A stretch of DNA of 64,000 nt from Actinomadura litoris (lineage in GTDB: Bacteria; Actinomycetota; Actinomycetes; Streptosporangiales; Streptosporangiaceae): positions 62,001-126,000 of the forward strand of contig NZ_WOFH01000004.1 in NCBI RefSeq assembly GCF_009733595.1, written 5' to 3'. Within the stretch, counting starts at the first letter, position 1, and each line of letters starts with the position of its first letter. Below are positions 18,678 to 25,822 of this stretch, in pieces. The notes under the pieces were generated by a model. The model did no database searches. It was not told where the DNA came from and saw only the letters and a list, made by a program, of their open reading frames with translations. The translations under genes were made by a program, and so were the position numbers.

Positions 18678-19850
18678 ATGCGGGGACGGCCGGGCGTCCG
18701 GGCGCTGGACGCGCCGGCGGTGATGGTGCCGGCGGTGGGCGCGCTGGCGGCGTGCGCGGCCGTCGCGGCGGGGATGTGGCCAGGGGTGCGGCCGCTGGAC
18801 GCCCTCGGGGCGGTCCTGCTGGTCGGGGTGCACGTGCCGCTGGTGCTGCTGCGGCGGCACCCGGGGCCGGCGCTGGCGGCGCTGGTCGTGCTGGCGCTGC
18901 CCTACCACCTGATGCAGTACCAGCACCACGCGCTGGTGCCCGCCGAGGTCATCGCGATGTTCGGGTACGCGGTGCTCGGACGGCGCGTCCGGGTCGTGCT
19001 CAGCGTGGCCGGGTTCCTGCTCCTGACGTGCGTCGTCGGGATGGCGATGCGGGCGGGCGGCAGCAGCGTCCGCGAGCAGATCGCGGTGATCGAGGGGGTC
19101 GTCGCCGTCGCGATCGCCGTGCAGGTGTGGCGCGGCCACCGGGCGCGGGTCGCGGCGATCACCGAGCGGGCCGAGCGCGCCGAGCGGACGCGGGAGGAGG
19201 AGGCGCGCCGCCGGGTCGCCGAGGAGCGCCTCCGGATCGCGCGCGACCTGCACGACCTGCTCGCGCACAGCATCACGGTCATCGGCGTGCAGGCCGGCGC
19301 GGCGGCGCACCTCGTGCGCGGCGACCGGCCCCTGGACCGCGACGAGCTGGGCGAGGCGCTCGCCTCGATCGCCGCGACCTGCCGCGACGCCCGGACGGAG
19401 CTGCGCGGCACCCTCCAGGTCCTGCGCGGCACCGAGGCGGGCCCGCCGGAGATCCTGCCGGGCGTCACCGCGATCGCCGGTCTCGCGGAGGCCGCGCGCG
19501 CGACGGGGCTGCGGGTGGCGCTCGACGACGCGGAGATCGGGACGCTGCCGCCGGAGGTCGGCGTCGCCGCGTACCGGATCGTCCAGGAGGCCCTGACCAA
19601 CGTCGTCAAGCACGCCGCCGCGAGCGCCGTCTCGGTGGGGCTGGCGCGCGAGCGGGAGGGGCTGGTCGTCCGGGTCGCCGACGACGGGCGCGGGCCGTCC
19701 GGGGGCACGCCGGAGGGGTTCGGGGTGCTCGGCATGATCGAGCGGGCGCGCAGCATCGGCGGCACGCTGGACGCGGGCGCCGGGGACGGCGGCGGCTTCG
19801 TCGTGACCGCCGTCCTCCCCGTCAAGGACTCAGCCCCGGTCGGCCCCTAG
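18678..19850 (+). CDS. Sensor histidine kinase (NarL/HisKA_3 type), orphan
   Basis: About 390 residues. The ATG at 18678 has GGGGG 7 bases upstream. Five or six N-terminal membrane segments (to about residue 150) precede a coiled Arg/Glu-rich linker and the HisKA_3 dimerisation helix with the phospho-acceptor His in ERLRIARDLHDLLAHSI. The C-terminal HATPase has the N box (QEALTNVVKHA), VADDGRGP and GFGVLGMIERA. It should phosphorylate a LuxR-type response regulator, but none is adjacent. Its 3' end overlaps the convergent NUDIX gene by 21 bases. Confidence 0.9.
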   Translation: MRGRPGVRALDAPAVMVPAVGALAACAAVAAGMWPGVRPLDALGAVLLVGVHVPLVLLRRHPGPALAALVVLALPYHLMQYQHHALVPAEVIAMFGYAVLGRRVRVVLSVAGFLLLTCVVGMAMRAGGSSVREQIAVIEGVVAVAIAVQVWRGHRARVAAITERAERAERTREEEARRRVAEERLRIARDLHDLLAHSITVIGVQAGAAAHLVRGDRPLDRDELGEALASIAATCRDARTELRGTLQVLRGTEAGPPEILPGVTAIAGLAEAARATGLRVALDDAEIGTLPPEVGVAAYRIVQEALTNVVKHAAASAVSVGLAREREGLVVRVADDGRGPSGGTPEGFGVLGMIERARSIGGTLDAGAGDGGGFVVTAVLPVKDSAPVGP

Positions 19851-20381
19851 GCGGCCGGTCGCGGCGAGGGTGTGCAGGTAGAGCAGCGCGCCGAGGGCGA
19901 CCGCGGAGCCGAACTCGCCGCGCGCGGCCAGCTCCGGGACGTCCGCCAGCGGAACCCACTCGATGCGCTCGGCCTCCACGTCGGTGGGCTTGCCGATCCG
20001 CTCGGCGCCGTCCGCCTGGAAGAAGTGGTGGACCCCGTCGTGGACGCTCGGCGACGCCGGGACCTCCAGCAGCCGCCGCATCGGGCCGGCTTGGTAGCCG
20101 GTCTCCTCGATCAGCTCGCGCGCGGCCGCGTCGCCGGGGTCCTCGCCCTCCTCGACGCGCCCGCCCGGGACCTCCCAGCCCCAGCGGTCGGTGATGAAGC
20201 GGTGCCGCCAGATCAGCAGCGCGCGGGACGCCCCGTCCACGGCGACCACCCCGGCCCCCGGGCGCACCCGCAGGAGGTGGTGGTCGAAGCGCCGCCCGTC
20301 GGGCAGTTCGACGTCGGCCAGCCGCACGTCCATCCAGGGGCTGTCGTAGACCGAACGCTCGCCGTGCACCGTCCATCGCAT
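19830..20381 (-). CDS. NUDIX hydrolase (ADP-ribose pyrophosphatase-like)
   Basis: 183 residues from the ATG at 20381; the frame is open further upstream, but the family begins at MRWTVHGERSVYDSPWMDV. A complete Nudix box GGRVEEGEDPGDAAARELIEETGY binds Mg and hydrolyses a nucleoside diphosphate linked to another group. Similarity in layout suggests ADP-ribose or a related substrate; this is uncertain. It is divergent from the phosphatidyltransferase and overlaps the kinase gene tail to tail. Confidence 0.88.
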   Translation of the reverse strand: MRWTVHGERSVYDSPWMDVRLADVELPDGRRFDHHLLRVRPGAGVVAVDGASRALLIWRHRFITDRWGWEVPGGRVEEGEDPGDAAARELIEETGYQAGPMRRLLEVPASPSVHDGVHHFFQADGAERIGKPTDVEAERIEWVPLADVPELAARGEFGSAVALGALLYLHTLAATGRLGADRG

Positions 20382-20461
20382 GCCCCGCACGCTATCGGGG
20401 GGCTTTCCAACCCTTACCGGTAGGGTCAGGATCAAGGGACACAGGGGAGGCGAGCGCGGCG

Positions 20462-21163
20462 GTGGATGCTGTGGCCGGGCAGGACCGGATCTGGACGGTG
20501 CCCAACGTCCTGAGCATGGCGCGGCTCGTGGGCGTCCCGCTGTTCCTGTGGCTCGTCCTGGCCGAGGCGGACTGGTGGGCGCTCGGCCTGCTGGTGTTCG
20601 CCGGCCTCTCGGACTGGCTGGACGGCAAGCTCGCGCGCGTCCTCAACCAGACCAGCAAGCTCGGCATGGTCCTCGACCCGGCCGCCGACCGGCTCTACAT
20701 CTTCGCGACGCTCGTCGGCCTGACGATCCGCGACATCATCCCGCTGTGGCTGGTGGTGCTGCTGGTCGCCCGGGAGGTGGCGATCCTCCCGATCGCGCCG
20801 ATCGTCCGGCGGCTCGGGTACGGCGGGACGCTGCCGGTCCACTTCATCGGCAAGGCGGCCACGCTCTGCCTGCTGTACGCCTTCCCGCTGCTGCTGCTCG
20901 GCGACCACGACGGCGGCGCGGGGACAACGGCGAAGGTCATCGGATGGTCCTTCGCCATCTGGGGGACGGTCCTCTACTGGTGGGCGGCCGTCCTGTACTG
21001 GACGCAGACGCGCCGGCTGGTGCTGGCCGGACGCGCCTCGCCGCCGGATCCCGCCCCGGATCCGGGCCCGCCGCCGGACGCCGCGAGCGATCAGGCCGGG
21101 GGCGCGCCGCCGGGCGCCGGCCCCGTCGGCCGGCGCTCGGAGAGGAGCCGGAACTCCACATGA
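20462..21163 (+). CDS. CDP-alcohol phosphatidyltransferase family protein
   Basis: 233-residue membrane enzyme. The catalytic motif DG-x2-AR-x8-G-x3-D-x3-D is complete (DGKLAR...GMVLDPAADR, about residues 51-73). Several hydrophobic helices surround it and a Pro-rich cytoplasmic tail follows. It makes a phospholipid from CDP-diacylglycerol and an alcohol. Similarity in position to mycobacterial pgsA2 (Rv1822, next to the DUF881/Sbp genes) is noted from memory. The stop overlaps the ATG of the next gene (ATGA), so the two products are coupled. Confidence 0.9.
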   Translation: MDAVAGQDRIWTVPNVLSMARLVGVPLFLWLVLAEADWWALGLLVFAGLSDWLDGKLARVLNQTSKLGMVLDPAADRLYIFATLVGLTIRDIIPLWLVVLLVAREVAILPIAPIVRRLGYGGTLPVHFIGKAATLCLLYAFPLLLLGDHDGGAGTTAKVIGWSFAIWGTVLYWWAAVLYWTQTRRLVLAGRASPPDPAPDPGPPPDAASDQAGGAPPGAGPVGRRSERSRNST

Positions 21164-23658
21164 AGGCCGTCGTGATGGCGGGGGGCGAGGGGACGCGGCT
21201 GCGTCCGATGACCGCCAACCAGCCCAAACCGCTGCTCCCGCTCGTCAACCGGCCGATCATGGAACACGTGCTGCGCCTGCTCAAGCGGCACGGGTTCACC
21301 GAGACCGTCGTCACCGTCCAGTTCCTCGCGGCGCTGATCCGCAACTACTTCGGCGACGGCGACGAGCTCGGCATGGCGCTGAGCTACGCGACCGAGGAGA
21401 TCCCGCTCGGCACCGCGGGCAGCGTCCGGAACGCGGGGGAGGCGCTGCGCGACGACCCGTTCCTCGTCATCTCCGGGGACGCGCTGACCGACATCGACCT
21501 GACCGACATGGTGCGCTTCCACCGGCGCAGCGGCGCCCTGGTCACGATCGGGCTCAAACGCGTCCCGAACCCGCTGGAGTTCGGGATCATCATCGTGGAC
21601 GACGAGGGCCGCGTGCGGCGGTTCCTGGAGAAGCCCACCTGGGGCCAGGTGTTCTCCGACACCGTCAACACCGGCATCTACGTCATGGAGCCGGAGGTCC
21701 TCGACCACGTCGCGCCGGGCGAGGTCGTCGACTGGTCGGCCGATGTGTTCCCGCGGCTCCTCGCGGACGGCGCGCCGCTGTTCGGGTACGTCGCCGACTG
21801 CTACTGGGAGGACGTCGGCACCCACGAGAGCTACCTCCGGGCGCAGGCCGACATGCTGTCCGGCCAGGTCGGCATCGACCTCGGCGGCTTCGAGGTCTCG
21901 CCCGGCGTGTGGGTCGCCGAGGGCGCGGAGGTGGACGCCGAGGCCGTCCTGAAGGGCCCCCTCTACATCGGCGACTACGCCAAGGTCGAGGCCGGGGTCG
22001 AGTTACGCGAGTACACCGTCCTCGGCAGCAACGTCGTGGTGAAGGAGGGCGCGTTCCTGCACCGGGCGATCGTCCACGACAACGTGTTCGTCGCCCCGTC
22101 CACCAGCCTGCGCGGCTGCGTCATCGGCAAGAACACCGACATCATGGCCGGCGCCCGCGTCGAGGAGGGCGCGGTCGTCGGCGACGAGTGCGTCATCGAG
22201 GCCGAGGCCTACGTCTCCAGCGGCGTCAAGGTCTACCCGTTCAAGACCATCGAGGCGGGCGCGGTCGTCAACACCAGCGTGATCTGGGAGTCGCGCGGCC
22301 AGCGCAGCCTGTTCGGCCCGCGCGGCGTGTCCGGGCTGGTCAACGTGGAGATCACGCCGGAGCTCGCGGTACGCCTCGCCAGCGCCTACGCGACGACGCT
22401 CAAGAAGGGCACCACGGTCGTCGCCGGACGCGACGTCTCCCGCGCCGCCCGCACCCTCAAACGGGCCGTGATCAGCGCGCTGACGGCCGGCGCGATCGAC
22501 GTCCTGGACCTGGAGGTCACCCCGCTCACCGTCGCGCGCTTCGAGACCGGCCGCGCCGACTGCGTCGGCGGCATCTACATCCGCACCACCCTCGGCGACC
22601 CGCAGGGCGTCGACATCCTCTTCCTCGACGCGGACGGCGCCGACCTGTCCCAGGCGGCGCGGCGCAGGCTGGAGCGCGTGTTCGGCCGCCAGGAGTACCG
22701 CCGCGCGTTCCCCGGCGAGATCGCCGAGCTGACCTACCCGCCCCGCGTCGTGGAGACCTACACCCGCGACCTGCTCCGCCGCGTGGACATCAGCGGCGTC
22801 CGCGAGGCCGGCCTGAAGATCGTCCTGGACAGCGCGGGCGGCACCGCCTCGCTCGTCCTGCCGAACCTGCTCGGCAAGCTCGGCGTCGAGGTCCTCACCC
22901 GCAACAACGGCCTGGACGAGGCCAACCCCACCGAGACGCTCGCCGAGCGGATGCGCGACCTGGAACGCCTCGGCAGCCTGGTCTCCTCATCCCGCGCCGC
23001 GTTCGGCGTCCGCTTCGACCCGGTGGGAGAGCGGATCTCGCTCGTGGACGAGAACGGCGAACCCGTCGGCGACGACCGGGCCCTGCTCGTCATGCTCGAC
23101 CTCGTCGCCGCCGAGCGCCGCACGGGACGCGTCGCGCTCCCGGTGACCACCACCCGGGTCGCCGAGCGCGTCTGCCGCTTCCACGGCGTCCAGGTGGAGT
23201 GGACGTCCACCTCGCAGGACGTCCTCACCCGGGCCGCCGCCCACCCCGAGGTGATCTTCGCCGGCGACGGCCGCGGCGGCTTCCTCATGCCCGAGTTCAG
23301 CGGCACCGTGGACGGGATCGCCGCGTTCATCCGCCTCGTCGGCCTCGTCGCCAGAACCCGCCTGACGCTCTCCCGCATCGACCGCCGCATCCCCGAGGCC
23401 CACCTGCTCCGGCGCTCCGTCCCGACCCCGTGGGCGGCCAAGGGCGGCGTGATGCGCCACGTGGTGGAGGCCGCCGGGGGCCGCACGGTCGACACCACCG
23501 ACGGCGTGCGGGTGGTCGAGGACGACGGCCGCTGGGTCCTGGTCCTCCCCGACCCCGCCGAGCCCGTCACCCACCTGTGGGCCGAGGGCCCGGACACCGG
23601 TTCCGCCCAGGACCTGCTCGAACAGTGGGCGACGGTGGTGGAGCGAACAGGCACCTGA
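21160..23658 (+). CDS. NDP-sugar (mannose-1-phosphate) nucleotidyltransferase fused to a degenerate phosphohexomutase
   Basis: 832 residues. Residues 1-235 form a nucleotidyltransferase with the intact motif MAGGEGTRLRPMTANQPKPL, GDALTDIDL and EKPTWG. Residues about 250-370 form a left-handed beta-helix of hexapeptide repeats. Residues about 380-832 resemble a phosphomannomutase, but the usual TASHNP catalytic-serine loop reads RTTLGDP and the metal loop DGDxDR reads DPVGER. Transferase activity (GTP or another NTP plus sugar-1-phosphate) is likely, whereas the mutase domain looks inactive. Start: ATG overlapping the previous stop with GAGAGGAG upstream. Confidence 0.88.
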   Translation: MKAVVMAGGEGTRLRPMTANQPKPLLPLVNRPIMEHVLRLLKRHGFTETVVTVQFLAALIRNYFGDGDELGMALSYATEEIPLGTAGSVRNAGEALRDDPFLVISGDALTDIDLTDMVRFHRRSGALVTIGLKRVPNPLEFGIIIVDDEGRVRRFLEKPTWGQVFSDTVNTGIYVMEPEVLDHVAPGEVVDWSADVFPRLLADGAPLFGYVADCYWEDVGTHESYLRAQADMLSGQVGIDLGGFEVSPGVWVAEGAEVDAEAVLKGPLYIGDYAKVEAGVELREYTVLGSNVVVKEGAFLHRAIVHDNVFVAPSTSLRGCVIGKNTDIMAGARVEEGAVVGDECVIEAEAYVSSGVKVYPFKTIEAGAVVNTSVIWESRGQRSLFGPRGVSGLVNVEITPELAVRLASAYATTLKKGTTVVAGRDVSRAARTLKRAVISALTAGAIDVLDLEVTPLTVARFETGRADCVGGIYIRTTLGDPQGVDILFLDADGADLSQAARRRLERVFGRQEYRRAFPGEIAELTYPPRVVETYTRDLLRRVDISGVREAGLKIVLDSAGGTASLVLPNLLGKLGVEVLTRNNGLDEANPTETLAERMRDLERLGSLVSSSRAAFGVRFDPVGERISLVDENGEPVGDDRALLVMLDLVAAERRTGRVALPVTTTRVAERVCRFHGVQVEWTSTSQDVLTRAAAHPEVIFAGDGRGGFLMPEFSGTVDGIAAFIRLVGLVARTRLTLSRIDRRIPEAHLLRRSVPTPWAAKGGVMRHVVEAAGGRTVDTTDGVRVVEDDGRWVLVLPDPAEPVTHLWAEGPDTGSAQDLLEQWATVVERTGT

Positions 23659-23702
23659 CCCGACCCGCACACCACGGCGTGAAGCAGAAAGGGACACGCC
23701 GA

Positions 23703-24080
23703 TTAAAGGGGCTGCGCCGTCCGCGGGATTGCGCAGCGGGGCCGACAGGCCCTGACCACCGCCCCACGGCGAACGCCGACACGCCCCTGAGCCCCACGGC
23801 CAGGGGCCCGGGCGGGCCGAGGGTCAGGTTAAAGGGGCTGGGCCGTCCGCGGGATTGCGCAGCGGGGCCGACAGGCCCTGACCACCGCCCCACGGCGAAC
23901 GCCGACATGCTCCTGAGCCCCACGGCCAGGGGCCCGGGCGGGCCGAGGGTCAGGTTAAAGGGGCTGGGCCGTCCGCGGGATTGCGCAGCGGGGCCGACAG
24001 GCCCTGACCACCGCCCCACGGCGAACGCCGACATGCTCCTGAGCCCCACGGCCACGGGCCCGGGCGGGCCGAGGGTCAGG
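23703..24080. repeat. Three tandem copies of a 126-bp repeat
   Basis: Copies begin at 23703, 23829 and 23955, each starting TTAAAGGGGCTG and ending CCGAGGGTCAGG. They differ by only a few bases (for example GCTGCGCC versus GCTGGGCC, and ACACGCCC versus ACATGCTC), so the duplication is recent. Each unit holds GC-rich inverted stretches, including CCTGACC/GGTCAGG. The period is a multiple of three, which keeps several frames open on both strands. Differences between copies change amino acids in those frames, so there is no sign of protein selection. Confidence 0.92.
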
Positions 24081-24099
24081 CGCGGACCGTTGGCGCGAG

Positions 24100-24320
24100 G
24101 TCAGCAGCGCTCGCGGGACTCGCACGGGCGAATTGCCGCCCCTTCGCAAGCGTTCCACGCCCGATCGGCGGCAGAGCGTGCACCGTATGGGGCCGGGTCT
24201 TGGCAGCGTTCGCGGGGCTTGTGTGGGCGGGGCGGCATGCTTTTGGCAGGCGTTTCGTGCTCGATCGGAGGCGGGAGGTGGACTGTCTGGGGTGGGGCCT
24301 CAGCAGCGTTCGCGAGGTTT
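24100..24320. repeat. Degenerate tandem repeat of about 100 bp reaching into a gene end
   Basis: Related units start with TCAGCAGCGCTCGCGGGA (24101), TTGGCAGCGTTCGCGGGG (24200) and TCAGCAGCGTTCGCGAGG (24300). The first two also share a GCAAGCGTTCCACGCCCGATCGG / GCAGGCGTTTCGTGCTCGATCGG-like segment about 45 bases on. The third unit contains the stop codon and last residues (PRERC) of the minus-strand PLP enzyme gene. The layout suggests old duplications of that gene's 3' end. Confidence 0.7.
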
Positions 24321-25727
24321 CAGGCCGCCGGGGTCCGGGACGCGGTCGCTGTAGGTGGCCTCCAGGAAGGTGACGAGGCGCTCGACGTCGGCGGTGTTCG
24401 AGACCAGGCCGAGGGAGGCGCGGACGGCGCCGCCGCTCGGGAGGCCGAGGATGCCGAGGTAGTCCTCCAGTGAGCGGGCGCCCCGGCCGACGAAGCCGAA
24501 GCCGCGCAGGGCGCGCTCGGAGATCCCGAAGGCGCCCTCGCCGGCGCCCGGGTTGCAGAAGCAGCCGGTGCGGATGGAGATGCCCGCGGCGGCGGTGTCG
24601 CGGGCGATGATCCGCTCGTCCACGATCCGGCCCCGGCGGTCGAGGACGTTGAAGGCGACCGTGCCGCCGCGGCGGTCGGTGCCGTCCGGCCCGTAGAGCA
24701 CGATCATGGGTGAGCCGTCGGGGTGGCGCAGGCCCGTGAGGCGGTGCAGGAGCCAGGACGTCAGGTGGTGGACGCGCCGGTGGATGAGGTCGATGCCGAT
24801 GTCCTCGATCCAGCGGACGCCGAACTCGACGTCGGGGATCGACAGGAAGTTGAGGGTGCCGTCCTCGAAGGCCGTCTCGTCGCGGGCCATGATGTGCCAG
24901 CCCCCGAGGGCGCTCACGGCCTGGATCGTCCCGCCCGCGAACCAGGGCCGCCGGAGCCGGGCCAGCGCCGCGCGCCGGGCGACCAGCGCGCCGACGCCGG
25001 TCGGGTAGCCGAACACCTTGTACCAGCTCACGGGGACGAAGTCGGGATGCACCCGGGAGAGGTCCAGGCGGTTCGCCGGGACGAACGCCGCCGCGTCCAG
25101 CAGCACGTCGTAGCCGCGCGCGTGCGCGAGCTCGATCCAGCGCAGCGGATGCTGGACGCCGGTGAAGTTGCTCTGGGCCGGGAACACGAACAGGCCCCGG
25201 CGGCGTCCGAGGGCGGCGCGGACCTCCTCCCCGGGGACGCGGAGATCCGGTGCGCGGACCGGCAGATGGGTGACCTGCGCACCGCGCGCCCGCGCGAACT
25301 CCCGGATCCCGTTCACCGAGTTGTGGTTGTCGCTCGTCAGGATGAGCCCCGTGCCGCGCCGGAACGGATACGCCTCGCCGACCAGGCGGCAGGCCCCGGT
25401 GGCGTTCGCGGTGAAGATCACCGCGTACTCGTCCGGGGAGGCGTTGAAGAACCTCAGGATCGCCGCGCGCGCCTCCTCCACGAGGGCCGTGGCCGCGCTG
25501 GAGGTCGGGCTCTCCGAATGCGGGTTGCCGAAACAGTGCCCGGACAGCCGCTCGAAGTGCGCGCGGAGCTGCGCGTGGGCCGCCACCCCCGAGCCGGTGT
25601 AGTCGAGGTAGACCTGGCCGCGCTCGTCCAGGTGCCCGTACTCGGCGGCGCGAAGCTCGTCGAGTCGCCGAGTCGCTGCGTACTCGGGATGGAGTGTCGG
25701 CGTGGCGTCGACCTGGAAGTCAGACAT
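24300..25727 (-). CDS. Class V aminotransferase-fold PLP enzyme, cysteine desulfurase / Moco sulfurase-like
   Basis: 475 residues. The PLP lysine sits in SWYKVFGYPTGVGALVARR (about 232-250), and a reactive cysteine in RTGCFCNPGAGEG (about 390) matches the molybdenum-cofactor-sulfurase signature. Start motifs YLDYTGSGVAAHAQL and GNPHSESPTSS are also typical. It should abstract sulfur from cysteine and hand it to an acceptor (Moco in the eukaryotic family). No MOSC domain and no molybdoenzyme gene are nearby, so the acceptor is unknown. The gene ends inside a tandem repeat. Confidence 0.85.
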   Translation of the reverse strand: MSDFQVDATPTLHPEYAATRRLDELRAAEYGHLDERGQVYLDYTGSGVAAHAQLRAHFERLSGHCFGNPHSESPTSSAATALVEEARAAILRFFNASPDEYAVIFTANATGACRLVGEAYPFRRGTGLILTSDNHNSVNGIREFARARGAQVTHLPVRAPDLRVPGEEVRAALGRRRGLFVFPAQSNFTGVQHPLRWIELAHARGYDVLLDAAAFVPANRLDLSRVHPDFVPVSWYKVFGYPTGVGALVARRAALARLRRPWFAGGTIQAVSALGGWHIMARDETAFEDGTLNFLSIPDVEFGVRWIEDIGIDLIHRRVHHLTSWLLHRLTGLRHPDGSPMIVLYGPDGTDRRGGTVAFNVLDRRGRIVDERIIARDTAAAGISIRTGCFCNPGAGEGAFGISERALRGFGFVGRGARSLEDYLGILGLPSGGAVRASLGLVSNTADVERLVTFLEATYSDRVPDPGGLKPRERC

Positions 25728-25753
25728 CGTCTACCCCCGACTCTAATAGCGGC

Positions 25754-25788
25754 ACACCCTAAAAGGACGCTCCAAAACGGAAGGGTGT
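25754..25788. promoter_or_regulatory. Inverted repeat upstream of the PLP enzyme gene
   Basis: ACACCCT (25754-25760) and AGGGTGT (25782-25788) form perfect arms 21 bases apart, in an unusually AT-rich 95-base gap, 27 to 61 bases before the minus-strand start codon at 25727. Regulator binding or a leader stem are both possible. Confidence 0.35.
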
Positions 25789-25822
25789 TATGCAAGGGGG
25801 CAGAGTGACCTTTTTTGGTCGA

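Noticed and set aside
23567..24055. Minus-strand frame of 162 codons built from the 126-bp repeats (42-residue protein repeats)
   Set aside because: Differences between copies change residues in every frame, there is no ribosome site, and the frame overlaps the end of the nucleotidyltransferase gene.
23703..24320. CRISPR array
   Set aside because: Units are directly adjacent with no unique spacers, far too long for CRISPR repeats, and no cas genes are present.
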